From assembly GCA_003313425.1 (NCBI GenBank), contig NHZP01000002.1, positions 992,001-1,056,000 of the forward strand: DNA of 64,000 nucleotides. The letters run 5' to 3'. The position numbers and the translations under genes were made by a program. Origin of the DNA: Pseudopyrenochaeta lycopersici (Eukaryota; Ascomycota; Dothideomycetes; Pleosporales; Pseudopyrenochaetaceae). The notes under the pieces were generated by a model. It made no database searches, was not told the origin of the DNA, and saw nothing but the letters and a program-made list of their open reading frames with translations. Each line of letters opens with the position of its first letter. Within the stretch, counting starts at the first letter, position 1. Of this stretch, positions 22,787-35,100 are shown piece after piece.

Positions 22787-25553
22787 TTTCTGAAGCCTCT
22801 ACCGCCGTTTCGACTACAAGTTGTTATTCCAGTTTCTAAAATGGAGCAAGTTTTTACAAATAGATGTTAATTGCGGAGCCGGAAACATCTTGGATACAGA
22901 ACAAATGAGCACGTTACATTAGCTACGATGGCTAACCCGGCTTTGACAGGGCTCTGTATGTAGATTGATACCGAAGTGACTATCCCACAAGAGCACATTT
23001 TATATGCACTCTATACCCTAGAATATACGTCCCATCCACTCCAGTCTCTTGATTTTGACTACTACTCGGTGACACAGGGCGTATAGCCATAGGGTGCATG
23101 AGCAAGATCTAGGGCTCTATTATCTGTATCACAGTACTGAAATTACGAATATCCTTATGCAGTATTATTCCAGGTGTTTACTAAAACTAACACCTGCACA
23201 TCGCTCTAAACTTCTGGACACATGCTTTTTAGATTCCGTACCCTCAAAACTAGTTAGTACGTTAGCGTAAATAAAGATATTTTAGTTTTCTGTTGCAACA
23301 CTATGAATTGTGCGAAGTGCTACGTTTTAGTATTATTGCAGACTTAAGCGAGGGTTGGTGATTGTCGGCTGGTTTGATGAGACGCGCTTGTTCAGGAATT
23401 TTGACGTTGATCCACTGTGAGAAAAGGCAGTGACTTCGTAAGAAGAGAGAAGAAAGTGGGATTTAAAGAACAAGATGCTCACGGCACGGTAGTTATGGGA
23501 AAGCAAAGAGATTGAGAAAATATCTCAGGAGAACGCGCGTGCAGAAAATAATACGATTTATGCCAACAAGCATGGTATCCTTCCTCAAAGACGCTGCGAG
23601 TAGAGAGAATACCTAAATGAAGATGATAAATAGGATCTTAATTAGGAGATAATATTCAGGAATGCTTCATTGGGATAGGTGGAGGTGAATGGAGGCTGGC
23701 GGGATGTTCTCTATTCACTTCACGCGTTTCGTGCTGCTTGCATCCACGCGCAAGCCCATCAATTCGCAAAGAGCCCTAAAGGTTTTCCGTGTCGTAATTG
23801 AAAATTCGTGTATGGGGTTTGCGTCATTGAGGAGAGCAATTGTGAACCTCAATCCTACACCCCTGATAATTTATGCAGAACTGATTTCAATGCTCTGTAA
23901 AGTGGTCAAGATTATATGCTTCTCAGCTTTGATGAAATTTTGCCGCTTTTCGATTCAGAATAAGCGGAAACTTTATGTCAAAGTCTCAGACATCCTCCCT
24001 AACTTCCTAGCGGACACATGTGACGATTGATATGCTGTATTCAATAGTAACCTTGGCATCGCTTTGAAATTTCATACTACTGTTCTGTAACCTTGTCAGT
24101 GGAAACAAACTTTCGCTTAATGGGATCGCACAGACTGCTTTACGGCAGGGAGCCAAAATAAAATGTAAAAGATTGCCGGAAATATATTATCTGTCGCGCC
24201 AGATGTTGTTAAAGGGTACAGGACAAGAGAGTGATACTATGTATAGCTCCTCATACATTGTCTTTGCCCCTGGACCTGTCGCTCCCTCTGACTCCGCAAC
24301 AAAAGGACACTTCCACTACTAACTCTTACTCAACACAAACAATCTGACCTGCAGGATTGAATTCTATGACGAAGTGTTCGGCGTGCGGCACATGTTCAAT
24401 AGCAGCTCACACCAGCGCTGTCCCTCGCATATATGGCCCATAGCCAAGGTGAACATAAGAACTGGATATTAGACCGCCAAAGAACTTATGTGTAATAAGC
24501 AGGACCCGGGCGGTCTGCTTGAGCTCATATATTTTAACACTTTGGTCAATGACCAAACACCATTCCTAGGCCCAAATAAGCTTTCAAATACATTCAATAA
24601 CGTAGGCACTGTCGTCCCGATCCAAAAGCGACGCAGAAGAGACTCGAGCATTATGAATTTATGGCTCATGAAAAATTGGGGGCGCAATGGCCGGGTGATG
24701 GTCCATTTGGGACGCCATATCCCCTAGGATGCATCGAGGTTGAGTTGGGAAGGTTCGGAGGTGATCAGAAAGGGCATGGCGATTCTTAATAAGTTGAATA
24801 TCTTTGCGTCTGTTCCAGACGGGAATTTGTCGGCAATTTACCTTTAGATGAACTACCAATCTTTGGGTAGTTCACGGTAGCATTTCTTTTATGCTCTGAA
24901 TAATTTTGGCTAGAATGGAGACAATTTGGGTATTCATACAAGATCAGCAGCTACAAATGAGAGAATTGTTCCCAACTCTTCACCAATGAAACTAGTCCTT
25001 CCTTGGAACAATTCACCGCAAAGCCTTGATGATTACATCATTACGAATACTGGTAGCAACAGAAAATAAAAAAGTATATAATTGACGCAAAGAGGAGGGG
25101 GAGGAGGAGGAGGCGAGAGCATAAGTTTACCAGCCTAGGCTAGCAGTAGAAAAATTTGAAGCCGAGCAACTGATATATTAGACGCTTGTATTACCGAAAT
25201 TACTGGATCCTCAACGGACGTAACGCTACGGAGATTTTTCAATAAAAGCATGCGTACAACATTGGCATTCGAGGCAATAAGAGCCAACCAAAATCCATCC
25301 AAGAGCTTTTTTTCTACTAACCCTCGACGAGGTTGCTCGACAATAGCACACTAGGGCTTCCTTGAAATAGTCGCATCGCTAGCCAGTTTGGAAGATTTCG
25401 GTATATCTTCTCTTATTGGATGTTGCGGCGAAGGTGATGATTCGGTGATAACGTTTGACGCCATCCGGGTGTGTCCCTGGGAAGTTGATGTGGATATAGG
25501 ACCATGTTGCAGACGAGCTCGCAACTGGATGCCACCAGCGATAACGCAAACGT
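22787..25553. other. Long intergenic region, nothing firmly recognised
   Basis: There are 2.8 kb without a recognisable gene. An ATG-initiated 113-codon frame at 23689-24030 has hydrophobic stretches but no family. A small perfect hairpin (GAACTACC/GGGTAGTTC) lies near 24849-24873, and a purine-rich GAGGAGG tract near 25090-25117. Confidence 0.4.
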
Positions 25554-27912
25554 CTAACCCTCCTGCTGGTACTTGATAGCCTGATGAAATTGATCTAAGC
25601 GATTCATGATGCAAGTGAAGCAACAATCTTTTTGAATTATGGTCAAAGCTTTGTCGCCAGGTGAGACCCAATGACATGCTAGCCACTGTCCTATAGGGCT
25701 GTTATCAACAAGCTGGTAATATATAAATTTCAGCATAGGTGTAATTCTCGAAGGGGAGAACGTAAGTCCTTGAATGATGCCGGTATTCCCAGAGTTCCAT
25801 TGTTGTAAGTCTCCCACGCGATTTAGGATTACATTCTGCCTACGATATCCATGCTCGCACGGGACAGTGACGAGAATGTTTGGGAGAGTTTGGCTAACGC
25901 GACTAGTGTCTCCGACAAGGATGAGATTAGATCCATCGAATCCTTCCAATCGAACAAATAGTGTGTCATTAACAGTAGACAAGAGGCTGCGTAGCGAAAG
26001 CTGTGGAAACTGAAGTGTCGGCCCACATTTGGGAAAATCCGTCGGAACATAAGATCCATGGTCCTGGTAATCAATCCCCGTTCTATCGGATCGAACCCTC
26101 GAGCAATGAGTCCCATCAGACATGATCCGGCCTGTTACGAAGCCAAGAAACTTCCCACGTATATCTTGTATAGAATGATAGCTGGCAGCATAGCGATGTA
26201 CAATAACCCCATCAAGATCAAGAGCTAGCCAATCTGCAGTCCAGAGCTTATTTTCGATTTCGGATATGCCGAGACCATCAACGCACAATGGTATCATAGA
26301 AGCTATGTGGGCTTCAAAACAGCCATTTCCATGACTTTCTTCTAGGATTGGGCGAGATCTTAAAAATTTCACAGACATTTGTCGAAGTGTTGTCTCCCAG
26401 TCTGAGAAAGCTAGATGAGCAGCAAAATGAGTCGCGTGGTTGATCGTTTCTGCCATGTCCCTTTGCAAATGGGGGAGCCAATCTAGAAAATTGCTCCGGT
26501 AGGAAGAGGCTGTGCCTTCAGGTAGCTTGTCCAATTTGTATACTGTTGGATTGGCGATGTATTCACGCACTCGTTTGGCATCGGTTCTGCCCAGAGAGGC
26601 CAAATACGCATATTGCCCGTAGCTTGATTTACGTCGTATCTTTCCGTAACGTTTCAGGATTTGATCGAAACCCTCTATTTCCGTTTCGCACCACAAGGCA
26701 TCAGGATCAGTTGCGTGCCCCAAAGCGACATATGTCGGACGTTCTTTCGAAGCACTAAACTTGTATTGGTCAATGCTTCCAGGGCGAAACCCAAGATGGC
26801 AGAGGATTCTCAAACTTCTCGCTTGAATGGGACGCAACTCGGACTCGGCATATCCCACGAAACCCTGATTTTTACCAGCCTTTTGAAACACTTTGCGATA
26901 GGGCGTCCAATCTGGTATTGCGCTTGCGAGACCTGAAACTTGATTTAGCGTTTCCAAGGCCGTAAAGGCTGAGAGCCTGTGGAAAGAATCAGACAAGGCA
27001 ACTCCTGGATGGCAATAATCTAGGTAATCAACCTTGTTGCAATCAATGCTCCATCCCTTGCGGTGATCTTGATCGAAAGCTTGGAACTCAAATTGTTCCT
27101 GCAGCGCCTTTTTCAAGTATAGAGAGCATTTATTCTCAGAAGAATCTAACTCGAGTAGAATTTGAGCGTCTTCGTAATCGCCTGTCACCGGAACTGGAGT
27201 CCTGTCCGCCCGAAGTGCACACACAGAGAGTCCGAGGATGTCGCTCGAGTAGGCCGATATCCATGCAGCTCCGCGAATACCCCAACAGATGAAGACATAC
27301 GGAGCTTCTTCGGAGACAATTTTGTGCAGCATACGAATGATAGAGGCTATATCTGTTGCGACAGGGACGGCAAGATACTTGTGAAATGAGGGAGCAGAGG
27401 AATTTGTGGTAATTTAAGACTCTTTCGCTGAATCCGGTCTTTCTGGCTAAGGCCACCAGATCCTTCCTGATTGCTTTTAGTTGATTGAGCCCTGGAATAT
27501 TTTCAAGAGACACTTTGGCACCCTCAAATATGGCTGTCAAAGTTGCCGTGCACATGGCTTCGTCCATGACCGGTACCGTGGCTGCCATCAGTGCTAGTAC
27601 ATTCTCGCCAGCTCGAGTCTTAAGTAGCTGATCCGCCAAGAAGTTGGTTGCAGCCCCGAATTCGACAGCCTTATAGAGCCAGAGTCGTTCAGATTGTTGC
27701 GCTTCACGAGCGAGCGTTATCTTCTTTCGGAACTCTGGTGATGCTGGCGTAAACTCCGCAATCATGAGCATACAACCTATTGAGTGGATATCCACTCCGG
27801 CCATGGCAAGTTGTTTTAGTCCATGTGAACCGACATTAAGAATGAGTTGTGACAGACTAGGAATATCGACCTGCCATGAAGGACCAGGGGATGTGAGAGC
27901 TGAAGAAGCCAT
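25554..27912 (-). CDS. Large fungal-specific protein of unknown function
   Basis: Exon 1 (27912..27421) joins exon 2 (27377..25554) across a 43-bp intron, GTCTTA...ACAAG, which has a pyrimidine-rich tract and keeps phase 0; the product is about 771 residues. It contains the block RGAAWISAYSSDILGLSVC (exon 2, first third) and near its C-terminus GQWLACHWVSPGDKALTII followed by KDCCFTC, both of which I recall from fungal proteins annotated only as hypothetical and often found near incompatibility-type genes. No catalytic motif is evident. Start is the ATG at 27912; the upstream TTG is ignored. After the CCFTC block an overlapping frame (to 25351) stays open and reads LDVCVIAGG, so a late frameshift or missed splice may have changed the C-terminus. 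Confidence 0.7.
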
Positions 27913-28293
27913 GATGCCCGCTCTACGGTCAAGCAACCACCAGTCACTCGCAATGGAATATCAACTCACAGCAGACAGAATAGAAGCAGAAATGATCCAT
28001 GGAAGACGCCGACTGCGAGTTCAGCCTGACCCCTTATACCACGTGTTTCAATAAGGCTGAAGTCACAATAAGCTAGCGTGCGGCTGGACGATGTCGCCTA
28101 CCGAAAAAAAAGTAAAGCTAATGTTAGAATCTCGAATCTCAAATCCTCAGTGTTTAAACGATTTCTCTTGTATCCTGGAAAAACTATTTAGAGAGCGTAA
28201 AGAGGAACCTCAGTCTAGGGTACATATAGGCACTCAATGCTATAGCAGCTATTTTTGTTTTCCGAGAGCGGAGAACGCAAATTACCGTCCTAT
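27913..28293. other. Short intergenic region between minus-strand genes
   Basis: These 380 bp hold the promoter of the large unknown gene and the 3' flank of the aldo-keto reductase. No further feature was seen. Confidence 0.5.
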
Positions 28294-29442
28294 CTAAAAT
28301 TGAAATGGCATCTTTGGTACATACAATTCTTCAAGATACTTCACATCATCATCTGTCAGCGCAAGGCCAAGAGACCCTACGGCTTGATCAATCCTGTCGT
28401 GCGTTTCAAGGCCACAAATAGGCGTGGATCCTTTAGAGACTAGCCATGCCTGCGCAACTTGTGCCATGACTACCCCCTTCTTATTAGCCAGTTCCTCGAC
28501 GCGTCCTACAATGGCTTCGTCTGCGGCATGGTCCCCACTCCGAAACAGCATCTGCAGGAAAGGGTCTTTTTGTTCTCGTGAGTCGCTGCGATCGGTCCAG
28601 GGATGGGCAAGGACACCCGCTGCCAGTGGAGACCACGGAAACAGTCCTACGCCTGTAGCTTTGCAGTATGGGTTCATCTCCCTCTCCTCTTCACGGTAAA
28701 GGAGATTGTATAGGCCTTGCATAGAGATGAACTGATGCCAGCCATTCCTTCTAGCAACATTCTGGAGCATTTGGAATTCCCACGCGGCCATCTGTCGAAT
28801 CAAGAGTCAGCTTAAGAGGTATCCCAATATCTCAGCGGAAGTGTATGTAGACGCGCTTACCGAGCTTGCACCAATATAGCGAACCTTGCCGCTTTCGATG
28901 ACATCATTAAGTGCCTTCATGATCTCCTCCGGTGGCACATCGCGATCCATCCTATGGATCTGTAGCACATCGATGTGAGTTCCAAGGCGCTCGACGCTAC
29001 GGTCAACTGCATCGAGAATGTGTTTCCTGGAAAGACCCACTTGATTAACGCGAGGACCATCGTTACTCGTTAGGTTCGCAGGGTCAATCGCTCCCTTGTC
29101 TTCGTTGACATACTGAAAGCACTTGGACATGATGACGACTTTGGAACGGGGAATGCTGTAGTGCCGCACGGCTTCGCCGACAATCTCTTCTGCCCTACCA
29201 TTCGAGTAGGTATCGGCCACGTCCCACGTATTGATGCCTTGATCGAACGCATACTTTAGAATCGGTAGGGCTTCATCCTTGTCCAGGAGCCAAGGCTGCC
29301 AGTTCTTGTCACCGAAGCTCATGCAGCCTAGAATGATCTGTGAGACTTTGAGGCCAGAGTTCCCGACCCTTGACGTAGGTCAGAGTTAAGTCAAACAGTA
29401 TCGCCTTCAGACTTACCGGACATATTTCATTGACGGTGTCAT
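28294..29442 (-). CDS. Aldo-keto reductase (versiconal-reductase/YakC-like)
   Basis: Exons 29442..29417, 29368..28861 and 28791..28294 (introns 48 and 69 bp) give 343 residues. The first exon codes only nine residues (MTPSMKYVR) and leads into VGNSGLKVSQIILGCMSFG, the normal AKR start. The catalytic tetrad is complete: Asp58, Tyr63, Lys91 and His147 (in DVADTYS, IMSKCF and LQIHRMD). The C-terminus has the NADPH-binding PICGLETHDRIDQAV region. The enzyme reduces aldehydes or ketones with NADPH; close relatives are annotated as versiconal hemiacetal acetate reductases or aryl-alcohol dehydrogenases, but the substrate is unknown. It faces the bZIP gene across a 364-bp shared upstream region. Confidence 0.92.
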
Positions 29443-29806
29443 GATAGAAGCAGGATAATTATGTATTTGCCGAAGAGCAGTGGTGGATGTTGAGGGATAA
29501 TTATGGTGATAGTTGGTGAGTCCTCTGGCGTTCTAATCAGTAATTTATATATGCCATCTAACGAGCGTAGTAATAAGAAGCAGCTATTCTCTATTTAGAG
29601 CCAAGACCTTAGCTGAGGCTAAGCGCATTAGCTCGGAAGGGCGGGGATGAGAGCTATGACGAAATGCAGGAGCTTCGGACCGATTTCATGCAAGTGTCAT
29701 CGTCGCACAGCAACTCTAGCTGAACCTTCATCAACGCATCTCTGATAAAGGTAAATTTGGCTTTTCAGAGTGCCCTAACTCTTTGCACGCTGTTCCTAGA
29801 ACCGTA
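29443..29806. promoter_or_regulatory. Shared upstream region of divergent AKR and bZIP genes
   Basis: The AKR start (29442, minus) and the bZIP start (29807, plus) are 364 bp apart and point away from each other. Co-regulation is inferred from this arrangement only; no specific factor site was identified. Confidence 0.4.
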
Positions 29807-30761
29807 ATGGCCGAACTCGCTGCGATTTTGCCACTAGAGGATTGGAAGGGAATTACAAACCCAAAGGAGCGTAGGAAAAGACAGAACAGGTTGAATCAGA
29901 GAGCTCGACGTGAGTGCTCGGTTTTCTGAATTCACGGTGTCGCCTTGCCATCTATCTTATTTGATTAGTTGCAGAGTTCTTTCGAGCAATTTGGTTCTTT
30001 GTAGAAACTGGCTAATCATCCCTATAGGGCAACGGCAACGGGCACCAAAAGGCAAGCTGCAGGATCCTAAATCAGAGGAAACACAACCAGAAGAAAAGTC
30101 TATAGCGATTCCAGCCGATTTTCGGCGCATTAATGGTCTTCGTATTCTGGGTCATGATGCAGACTCATCGATTCGCCTCCTGTCCCAGCTGGAGGCCACG
30201 GCACGTGCACAGTATACCATGGGTATACCACGTTCAGACCTTCTACTGGGGCTGGTCCAACTAAATATACTTCGAGGACTGATTGCCAATATCAATGTCC
30301 TCGGCTTTTCTGCAGCCGAAATGCACGATGACGCGTTATCTCCCTTTTCCACTGCTGGTACATGGCATGCTGTACACAGTGCGGCACAACTACCAGCAGG
30401 CCTGGTACCGACGCCTACGCAGTGCGCAACCCCTCACCACCCTTGGCTTGATTTAATTCCCTTTCCTAGGATGCGGGACAACTTGATACAGGCGGCTGGC
30501 TCGCTGGACGAGGATGAACTCTGTCATGACTTGTGTGGCTACCAGAGCGCGACAGATGGACTTTCAGGAGTCATTGTGTGGAAAGATCCATGGGACCCGA
30601 CAGGATGGGAGGTCACGGGAACATTTCTTCGCCGGTGGGGTTGGGTGCTGAGGGACTGTTGGGATCTCTTTCAGTCGACAAACGATTGGCGGACAAGGCG
30701 GGGTGAGAGCAGGTTCAGTCGGACAACGTGGGCATTAGCAAGCGAAGGACACAAAGAATGA
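29807..30761 (+). CDS. bZIP transcription factor with DUF3425 domain
   Basis: Exons 29807..29909 and 30028..30761 join across a 118-bp intron (GTGAGT...TATAG) to 278 residues. The N-terminus has DWKGITNPKERRKRQNRLNQRARR with the bZIP basic signature N-x7-R (Asn27, Arg35), split by the intron. No leucine heptads follow; this is usual for the fungal bZIP-DUF3425 group. The DUF3425 part starts near residue 95 (AQYTMGIPRSDLLL) and includes AAQLPAGLVPTPTQ and HHPWLDLIPFPRMRDN. Such proteins are predicted DNA-binding regulators of stress or metabolite genes, so the neighbouring AKR is a candidate target. Confidence 0.88.
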
Positions 30762-31927
30762 CAACACTGTACAGTTATTTCAAGATTCATGTATTGCCTG
30801 GTAGCAAACTAGTATTCTCGCAATCACAAGAAAAGTGCGTATAATGATCAACAGATGACTTGTAGCGTGCAACCACAATCTCCGCGAGTACAAAGCCAGG
30901 ATCAAACCGTGACAAACGTCAAAAATAAAAACCTGCTACTGTTCTCTTAGATCAATTCCGTGTCTCTAACGTTTGCGACGCGCATGTGGCCTAAGCAGGG
31001 AAACAAACAAAAGCTGATTAGCGCATCTGCAGGTGTCACCAGCTTGCATTAGCTCACGAACCTGTCGTAGATGCTGCGCGCATCAGTCTATGAATTGAAC
31101 AAATTCTATTAGTAATAGAATCGCATTTATTTTAGCGGCAATACTGTGGGCTGCAGCCTGTTCCCAGTGTACAAGGAAAAGTCAGGTAGACCTGGCGTGC
31201 AGCAGGTGGATAAAACTCACCAGAACACCTAATATCCTAGGGCTAGGCGGTGCTGGTTCCTCAATAGTGCCCAATACTGCGCAAAGTACATTTAAGTTTT
31301 TTTTAAGTATCCATAGAGAACACGAGATCCTAGAACGTCTATTCTTCCTCATATATTGTTACGGTCCTGGATCTCACAGCCTATCAGTGACGTTGCGTGC
31401 TCAGATCTGAAAAAAAAAATGACCCAAGTTACACGGCACATCACGTGATGGCTAATGCCGCTCACTGTGGGCTCAATGAGCTCAATGAGCTCCCATAGTC
31501 ACTACTACTATGTAGCTCTTAGAAAGTGGCTCCTGTTAGCTGACTGAATGAATTTCTTTTATTACTATAGTAAAGTTGACTTAATATCTGTTGCAAAGCA
31601 AAAGATTAAACTCAGAGGCCTTGAGGATAAAGACAATAAAGTCGCAACAATATCTTATCTGTATGATTCTTAGCGTAGTATTTACTGGTCTTAGATGATG
31701 AAAGTAGAGGATAAATTTGTGAAGCCTCGTGCTGCAAAGTAGTACTTAGAGCACATACTAGAGGAGTTCAACTGCCAGTACTAGCAGACAATATGTATCT
31801 GTCTAATCCTAACTAATGCTTTATTAATTAAATATGCCCTTTGAGTTGTCTGACTTAATCGAATATAGTGAGATTAGAGCCGAATTCGGTTAGAGAAACG
31901 CTAAGTGCTGACAAGAAAGCTCTAAAT
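30762..31927. other. Intergenic, right half AT-rich and RIP-like
   Basis: No intact gene is present. From about 31555 the sequence becomes AT-rich, with TAG/TAA-interrupted frames such as one reading KVATISYLYDS near 31640. This suggests an older degraded repeat into which the Gypsy element inserted at 31927/31928. Confidence 0.4.
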
Positions 31928-32158
31928 TGTAACGAAGTATCATGAATCTAAATCTTGGTGTTGCAGCATAGTTACGCTAGACCTCTTCTAGGGCTAGCGC
32001 GCACTGTAACGGACCTGCTTAAAACCTGCGCTAGCTGCGCGGAGCGGGGACGATAAGTATTATTCTCTCCTATAGCTAAGTGACAGTAATATAGAACTAT
32101 CCCTTCACTATTATCTATAGTGTAAAGTAAGTACTATTGCCTAAAACTATACGTTATA
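31928..32158 (+). repeat. 5' LTR of Gypsy element
   Basis: This 231-bp repeat starts TGTAACG and ends GTTATA; its last-but-one base is mutated relative to the 3' copy (GTTACA). It differs from the 3' LTR at about 18 positions, all of them transitions. Confidence 0.92.
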
Positions 32159-35100
32159 TAATAATACTTCTCTGTATAATAGTCTAGGGATAGTTCCCCC
32201 TACGCGATCTAGTAAATAGGCCGCCTCTGCCAGCAAGACGCCTGACCCCCCTATTAAAGTTAACCTGCAGGTAGACAAAGAACTACTAACCCTTAGCGCG
32301 AGCACACCTTTAACTCTTAAGGAGTGCATCCTAGCTACTAAAAAGAGACGCGATGAGCTCTAAGTGCTTCTACGCCTACGCGTAATTAAGGAGGAAATTA
32401 CACAGCTAGAAAGTATTAAACGCGACCTTACCCTAGCTCTATTAGTAGATAGAACTCCTAAAGTTTAGGTTATAGAGGCGCGTAAGAGGAGCGCACCTAA
32501 CGCGTCCCCGCCTTTATACGTAAAACGCACGCTTAAACCCTAGGATCTATCTAAATACTAAGGAAGGAACTTAAAAGAATATTGTAAGTTTTTTTACTTA
32601 TGCGAAGTAGTATTTTAACTTCTGCTATAGGAATTTTATCTTAATAATAATAAAGTTATCTAGGCTATGCAGTACCTAGGAGGAGACCTAAGAGACCTTT
32701 AGTACACGTACTATAAGCGTGCATTTAAAATAAATAGAATAACGCCTACCTAGGAATACTTTAAGTAGTATATACTTAACTTACTGTCTAACCTAATTAA
32801 TCGCAGCCTTAAAGCGGCTACAGCGCACGCTTAGGCTATGTAGTAGAAAGACTAGACTGTTTAGTCCTTTATAACCTACCTTAATGTTATTAAAGATTAA
32901 CTTACGCCCTATACTAAGGCGCAGAGAGTTTAGTATCTCTTCTTAAAGTTAAGGCCTGAATTATAAAGGGCTATTACTAACTACTACTAGATTCCTGTAA
33001 CTAGAGAGGATTTAATAGCATTAGGCTCTACACTTAAGTAGAACCTGCGCTAAGCTATACTGACGTAAGACTAGCACACGCGCAATATATCTAAGGGAAA
33101 ATCCTAGGAAAGCACTCTAAAATATAAATTAAATAAGCCTTTCTATAGACTATAGGATAAAAGTAAGGTTACCTGCTTTAACTGTAAGAAGGTTAGATAC
33201 TACGCTAATAAGTGCTGAAGCAGTAATCTAAACTACCTTCTAGTACGTATTAACTAGATAGGAAAAGGTTAAGCCTTACTAGTAATCTAGGAATAGTAAG
33301 GCGTATACCTATTAATATTTTACTAGGTATAAAGCGTAAGTGCAGCGTAGCTGCAGAGACAGGCCCTAAGAAGGAACTCTAAGTTATCCTTAACCCCTAA
33401 GCTAACGTTAGCTTAATTAGTTAGAAGCTAGCTGTTAAGATAGGACTACTACTACTTAAAGGAGCAGAGCTCCTAAGGCTAGGTTAGATTAGTGCCTAGC
33501 GTTAGAACACCTACGTAGTATATAAGCTTTAGGTGCGCTTAATAGATAATAACGGCGTTAATTGCTAAGCCTAGGTTACAGCGTACAGAGTAGATAAGGA
33601 GGGCGTTTCTCTTCTACTTAGTAACCCCTTTTTATAATAGTAGAATATTTATATTAACTGTAGCTCTTAAATATAGCGTTAGGGATATACCTTAGCTAAT
33701 ATTAAGCTTATTACTACTACAGAACTTTATAAAGATGCAGAGTAAACTAGCTCTAACGTATACCTTCTAGGAGTACTATAGGTTATAGGTAAAGGTTTAG
33801 AGTGTAATGCTTGTATCTTTAGAGCGCGTGTCGCGCTAGAAGCGCGCATCCCTAACGCATTAGCTAACTATAGTAATATATTTAATAATAAAAAGGTAGA
33901 AGCCCTGCTAAATTTTAAAACTTCTAACTATGCTATCCTACTTATAGCTAATAAAGAACCTCTATATAGTCTACTATACAACCTCTCTGCGTATAAGCTT
34001 AAGGTACTCTATAACTATATAGAAGACGCGCTATGTAAAGGCTAGATTTAGCATAGTATAAGTCCTGCAGGAGCCTCTATACTATTTATCCCTAAGAAGG
34101 ATAGAAAGCTTTGCTTCTGTATTAACTATTAAGGATTAAACGCTGTTATAATTAAGGATTGTTGCCTGCTTCTATTAATTAGAGAGACCCTAGATTACCT
34201 GTTAGGCGCACGTTATTATACTACCTTAGATCTTTATAATGCGTACTACCGCCTAAGAATTTAATTAGGAGATAAGTAGAAAACTGCCTTTTAAACTTAA
34301 TATAGCTACTTTAAGTACTTAGTTATGCTATTTAGGCTGACTAACGCCCTAGTAAGCTTTTAAGCATATATTAATAAGGTGCTTAGTAAATATTTAGACT
34401 ATATTTGCGTAGTTTACCTTAATAATATACTTATCTATACCTACAGTAAGGATATTACGATATACTAGCGCGTAGTGCGCTCTATACTTAAAGCCTTACG
34501 AAAGGTAGAGCTCTTTACTAACCTTAAAAAGTGTACCTTTATATTAAGTAAAGTCTACTTCCTTAGGTTTATTATTATAACGCGCGGAATCTGCGCAGAT
34601 CTAGCGCGTGTTAAGACTATTACTTAATAGCTACAGCCTATAAATATTAAAGAACTCTAGTCCTTTCTTAGGTTTACTAACTTTTATTAATGTTTTATTA
34701 AGGGATACGCCTAAGAAATAGCTCCTCTTACTAATTTACTTAAGGGTAATTAGGATTTTTATTAGAATAATGCCGCGAATGCGTTATTTAGGAAGCTTAA
34801 AGAGCGCTTTTTAAGTGCGCTAATCCTGCGCTACTTTAACCCCGCTCTTACAATACGCGTAGAGATAGATGCGTCTACCTTTACTATCTTAAGTATTCTA
34901 TTACAGTTATTTAAAGATAAAAAATAGTATCTAATTACCTTTATGTTAAGGAAGCTTTAGAGCGCTAAGCTAAATTATAAAATATATAATTTAGAGCTCT
35001 TAGTAATTATATATAGCTTTAAGCAGTAGCAGTATTACTTTTAAGGTACGCAGTACACTATACAGGTCCTTAGTAACTATAATAACCTGCGCTCTATGCG

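Noticed and set aside
23689..24030. 113-codon ATG-initiated frame downstream of the NLR gene
   Set aside because: Hydrophobic patches only; no family, no splice signals, could be chance in an AT-rich region.
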